Shown here: positions 61,378 through 64,000 of the stretch, in pieces
How positions within the stretch are numbered: position 1 is the stretch's first letter
Layout of the letters: each line of letters starts with the position of its first letter
Origin: Candidatus Helarchaeota archaeon
Lineage (GTDB): Archaea; Asgardarchaeota; Lokiarchaeia; Helarchaeales; HEL-GB-A
Direction of reading: 5' to 3'
Length of the DNA: 64,000 bases
Assembly (NCBI GenBank): GCA_013375455.1
Contig: JABXJT010000022.1
Coordinates: forward strand, 4,223 to 68,222
The notes under the pieces: model-generated
What the model was told of the DNA's origin: nothing
The model's input: only the letters and a program-made list of their open reading frames with translations
Databases searched by the model: none
Made by a program: the position numbers and the translations under genes

Positions 61378-61765
61378 AGCCTTCGAGACCTCAACACAAC
61401 CCGACCAATTAATAACGCCTAGGCAATGGCTAGATTTATTAAAGAGCCAGTTTCAGAGTGAATGGAAAAGGAAAGTCTGCTTTTCATTTGTATTTCTTGG
61501 CGGGTGTTGAGTTGGTCTCTATGGCATTGTCTAGATTTGATAAAAAGCCAAATCCAATGCATTTGAACCAACATTTTATTTTAAAGTTTATGAATTCGCT
61601 TGGTATTATTAATTAAGGCTCTATTTTGGCAGCCGCTTTTAAATCTCTTTTTTTTTTATAAGTTGGATTAAAGCCTATTTTTTTTATACCGATTATCTTG
61701 TTTAAAGCTAATTTCTAGTTAAATAAAATTGAAGTTTAGCAATTGAACCAACACTTATTTTTTAT
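61378..61765. repeat. Convergent gap with degenerate direct and inverted repeats
   Basis: 388 bases between the RAMP cassette and the WD40 gene. A 28-base element at 61422-61449 recurs at 61523-61550 with 23 matches. GAGACC-TCAACAC (61385-61397) faces an inverted GTGTTGAGTTGGTCTC (61504-61519). TTGAACCAACA occurs at 61563-61573 and again at 61743-61753. T tracts at 61648-61657 and 61678-61685 could terminate transcription. No regular CRISPR spacing is present. Confidence 0.5.
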
Positions 61766-63736
61766 TTATATGCGAGAGGTGTTGTTTATTTCATCAACTT
61801 TTTGATATTGCAATCGTTTTTTTTCGAGTTCGGCTTGAGTTAAATACTCATACCCTTTAGGACTGACTATTGTTTTATTTCCAAACCTTGACAAGACAAT
61901 GCCTTTATTGAATGCAGCCGTCCCAAAAAGTTGTTTCAATTCTTTTAATCTTTCACGGTCATTAATATTTTGGAGAAGTCCCGTATTCAATCCAACTAAA
62001 AAATAACCTGCCACTATTTCTATTGAAATATCTACGTTTGAGCCAAATTGCGCGTCTCTTATTTTTTTCGAGCTAATCTTGGCTTTAATTTTTACTTCCT
62101 GCCACCCATCTCGTTCCCATACTTTTACTGTTCCATCACGTGCGCCCGTATAGAAGTAGTTTGAATCTGAATACATGTATTCAATATTGGTGAGATCACT
62201 TACTAGGGTCACCAGATTCCTCCAACTATCCCGCTCCCATACTTTTATAGTTTTATCTTCAGAGGCAGAATAAATGTAATACGCATTCGTGTACATGGAC
62301 GTGATGGCCTTTGCGTGACCTTCAAGGGTGGCAGTTTCCCGCCAACTGCCCCGCTCCCATATTATTAATTTTCCATTAAGCGTGCCAGTATAAATATTTT
62401 TTTCATCTGCGAAAAGGGAACAAATTTTACCCGAATCGCTTTGTAAAGTGACGATTTCTTCCCAGGTTTTTCGATCCCATACTTTTACAGTCCAATCGAA
62501 TGATACTAAATAGATGTAATCTGTATCCGACTGTATTGAAAAAATGCGATGAGTTTTCACATCAAAAGTGGTTACCTTTCGCCAACTTCCTCGTTCCCAT
62601 ATGTTTACCATTCCAGACCATGAATACGTATAGAAGTAATCTGAATCAACATGTAATGAAAAAATTGCGCAATCTTGCGTTAAGGTGGTGATTTCTTGCC
62701 AGCTGTGGCAATCCCATATTTTAATAACACCCCTAGTGCCCAACTTATACTTATTATTACCTAAATAAATATAATCCGCATCTGAAAGCGTGAATATCGC
62801 TCTTGATGAAGGACTTTGAAGTGTAGTAACTTCTTGCCAAGTACCTTTCTCCCAGACCTTCACTATTTGATCCCAAGAACTAGAATAAACGTGATCTGCA
62901 TCTACAAATAACGATGGGGCAATGAACATAATACCTCGGAGCGTAGCGACTTCTCGTAAATTAGTTCGCGTCAATACTTTTATCGTGTGATCAAATAATG
63001 CTGCATAGATGTAATTTGCCTCTACAAAAATAAATAAAACAGGATTCAAAAGTGATACTTCTGAATAATAAAATTGTAAGCTGTCTAGTTCCCTCCAAGT
63101 TTCTTGCTCCCACACTTTCATGGTACTATCCCACGAACCTGTATAAATATAATCTGCATCTGCAAATACGGATGATACTTTATCCGCGTGCCCTTGGAGC
63201 ACTGTAGTTTCCTGCCAGCTTCCCCGTTCCCATACCTTTATGGTCTTATCATGTGAAGCTGTATAGATATAGACCCCATCAGCATGAATGGAACTAATGG
63301 CATCATCATGCCCTTGCAAATCGGTAATTTTCTGCCAGACATTCCGCTTCCACACGCTCAATGTTCCATCTTTTGAGCCGCAATAGACGTAATCCGCATC
63401 GACATACATCGCTGTCATAGTTTTAAAAGGCACGCGGAAAGCCGCGACTTCCCGCCAGCTGTCACGTTCCCATACTCTTACGGTTCCATCTATTGCCCCT
63501 GTGAAGAGATAATCTGCATCTGCATGGATGGAGATGACAGGATAACAAAGGGTTTGTAGAGTAGCTATCTCTTCCCAGCTGCCCTTTTCCCATATTTTTA
63601 CAGTCTCATCGTTTGAAGAAGTATAAATAAAGTCCTCATCGGCATACACGGAACGAATCGGCGCAGTATGCCCAGGTCTATAGACCGCAACAGCCCAAAG
63701 GTCTGGTTCCAGTAAATTAGAATCAATATCTTTCAT
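61766..63736 (-). CDS. WD40-repeat propeller protein with about 14 repeats
   Basis: 656 residues. Some 14 repeats of about 40 residues run from about 20 to 560, each with the pattern DADYIYTGSxDGTVKVWERGSW followed by E-V-T-L-Q, enough for two seven-bladed propellers. The last about 95 residues are a different alpha/beta tail. No signal peptide or membrane helix is visible, so it is probably cytoplasmic. The repeats are unusually uniform in sequence, implying recent internal duplication. GGGG precedes the ATG. It is a likely scaffold; partners unknown. Confidence 0.82.
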   Translation of the reverse strand: MKDIDSNLLEPDLWAVAVYRPGHTAPIRSVYADEDFIYTSSNDETVKIWEKGSWEEIATLQTLCYPVISIHADADYLFTGAIDGTVRVWERDSWREVAAFRVPFKTMTAMYVDADYVYCGSKDGTLSVWKRNVWQKITDLQGHDDAISSIHADGVYIYTASHDKTIKVWERGSWQETTVLQGHADKVSSVFADADYIYTGSWDSTMKVWEQETWRELDSLQFYYSEVSLLNPVLFIFVEANYIYAALFDHTIKVLTRTNLREVATLRGIMFIAPSLFVDADHVYSSSWDQIVKVWEKGTWQEVTTLQSPSSRAIFTLSDADYIYLGNNKYKLGTRGVIKIWDCHSWQEITTLTQDCAIFSLHVDSDYFYTYSWSGMVNIWERGSWRKVTTFDVKTHRIFSIQSDTDYIYLVSFDWTVKVWDRKTWEEIVTLQSDSGKICSLFADEKNIYTGTLNGKLIIWERGSWRETATLEGHAKAITSMYTNAYYIYSASEDKTIKVWERDSWRNLVTLVSDLTNIEYMYSDSNYFYTGARDGTVKVWERDGWQEVKIKAKISSKKIRDAQFGSNVDISIEIVAGYFLVGLNTGLLQNINDRERLKELKQLFGTAAFNKGIVLSRFGNKTIVSPKGYEYLTQAELEKKRLQYQKVDEINNTSRI

Positions 63737-63829
63737 AATTTTCCCCGAGAATCATTTTAGACCCCATATTTTATTTGCTAGACAATTCATATTATTTTAA
63801 TATCCATTAATTTCATAATTGCGTCATTT

Positions 63830-64000
63830 CTATGCAAATCCAACCTTCGCCCGTTGACGACGTCCTTGTTCGAGGTAAAATAGATTGTAAATGGTCAAAA
63901 TTATACCTATCACTAATAATACAATGCCAATGTGAAAGGGGATCATAGACACTTCCCCTGCAATAATGGGGGTTACTCCCATAGCAATTAGCGCGATTCC
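63830..64000 (-). CDS. C-terminal part of a membrane protein (partial)
   Basis: 56 codons open from the right edge to TAG at 63830-63832. It contains two hydrophobic segments (IALIAMGVTPIIAG and FHIGIVLLVIGIILTIYNLF) and a basic tail (EQGRRQRAKVGFA). The start lies outside the window. The family cannot be recognised from this fragment. Confidence 0.6.
   Translation of the reverse strand, partial: GIALIAMGVTPIIAGEVSMIPFHIGIVLLVIGIILTIYNLFYLEQGRRQRAKVGFA

Noticed and set aside
58683..61765. CRISPR array near the RAMP genes
   Set aside because: No run of evenly spaced 24-40 base repeats was found on either side; the repeats seen are too few, too diverged and irregularly spaced.

Overview
The window is AT-rich archaeal DNA, most likely from an Asgard (Promethearchaeota) genome. 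The evidence is a mix of archaeal housekeeping genes (Trm56, aCPSF2-type nuclease, archaemetzincin, MBF1, DUF2110, PAC2, an intron-bearing tRNA) with eukaryote-flavoured families: three Ras/Rag-type small GTPases, two roadblock proteins, a B-box membrane protein, an AN1-TPR protein, ribosomal protein eL38, a presenilin-type protease and WD40/SBBP propeller proteins. Lineage below Asgard level cannot be fixed from the sequence alone. No rRNA, insertion sequence, CRISPR array or complete mobile element was seen.

Layout. 1-6.6 kb: gene end, a two-wHTH regulator followed by an in-frame orphan reading frame, and a 1655-residue surface propeller protein with a cytoplasmic tail. 6.7-11.7 kb: two tandem membrane proteins with PH-like domains, then a site-2-type intramembrane protease. 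12.1-16.4 kb: a Ras-like GTPase, then a leftward operon of small membrane proteins with a roadblock protein and a B-box protein. 16.6-20.1 kb: tRNA thiolation and m1A methylation genes, a roadblock/wHTH/zinc-ribbon protein, and tRNA-Val(CAC) with a 30-nt intron inside the T-loop. 20.3-34.4 kb: an MFS carrier with a 31-residue membrane peptide, eL38, presenilin homologue, archaemetzincin, aCPSF2-like nuclease, PAC2 protein, MetRS, SAH hydrolase, Lrp-type double regulator, MBF1, Trm56, DUF2110, TlyA-like methylase and tRNA-Val(TAC). 34.6-38.4 kb: orphan C5 DNA methylase, an ArsR/Rag-like GTPase operon facing a perfect 24-nt palindrome, and a GTPase with a sensor-like N-terminus. 38.5-47.6 kb: leuB and leuA, MBL hydrolase, AN1-TPR protein, gene remnants. 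47.7-56.1 kb: AMMECR1, UroD-like protein, chelatase I/D pair, the DUF39-CBS and NIL-ferredoxin homocysteine pair, and an aldehyde:ferredoxin oxidoreductase. 56.3-61.4 kb: two coiled-coil genes divergent from a three-gene RAMP cassette. 61.8-64 kb: WD40 protein and a membrane-protein end.

The strongest candidate for an undescribed system is the RAMP cassette at 59021-61377. A Cas7-like protein with a putative zinc site, a second RAMP with two glycine-rich loops, and an unrecognised 230-residue protein are translationally coupled behind one promoter. No Cas1/2, Cas3, Cas10, nuclease or array lies within reach in this window. It recalls the array-less derived class 1 system (HRAMP) reported from haloarchaea, but whether it is related cannot be decided here. 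Secondary points of interest are the T-loop tRNA intron, the membrane/roadblock operon, the ArsR-GTPase operon with its operator, and the SBBP-wHTH transmembrane protein.
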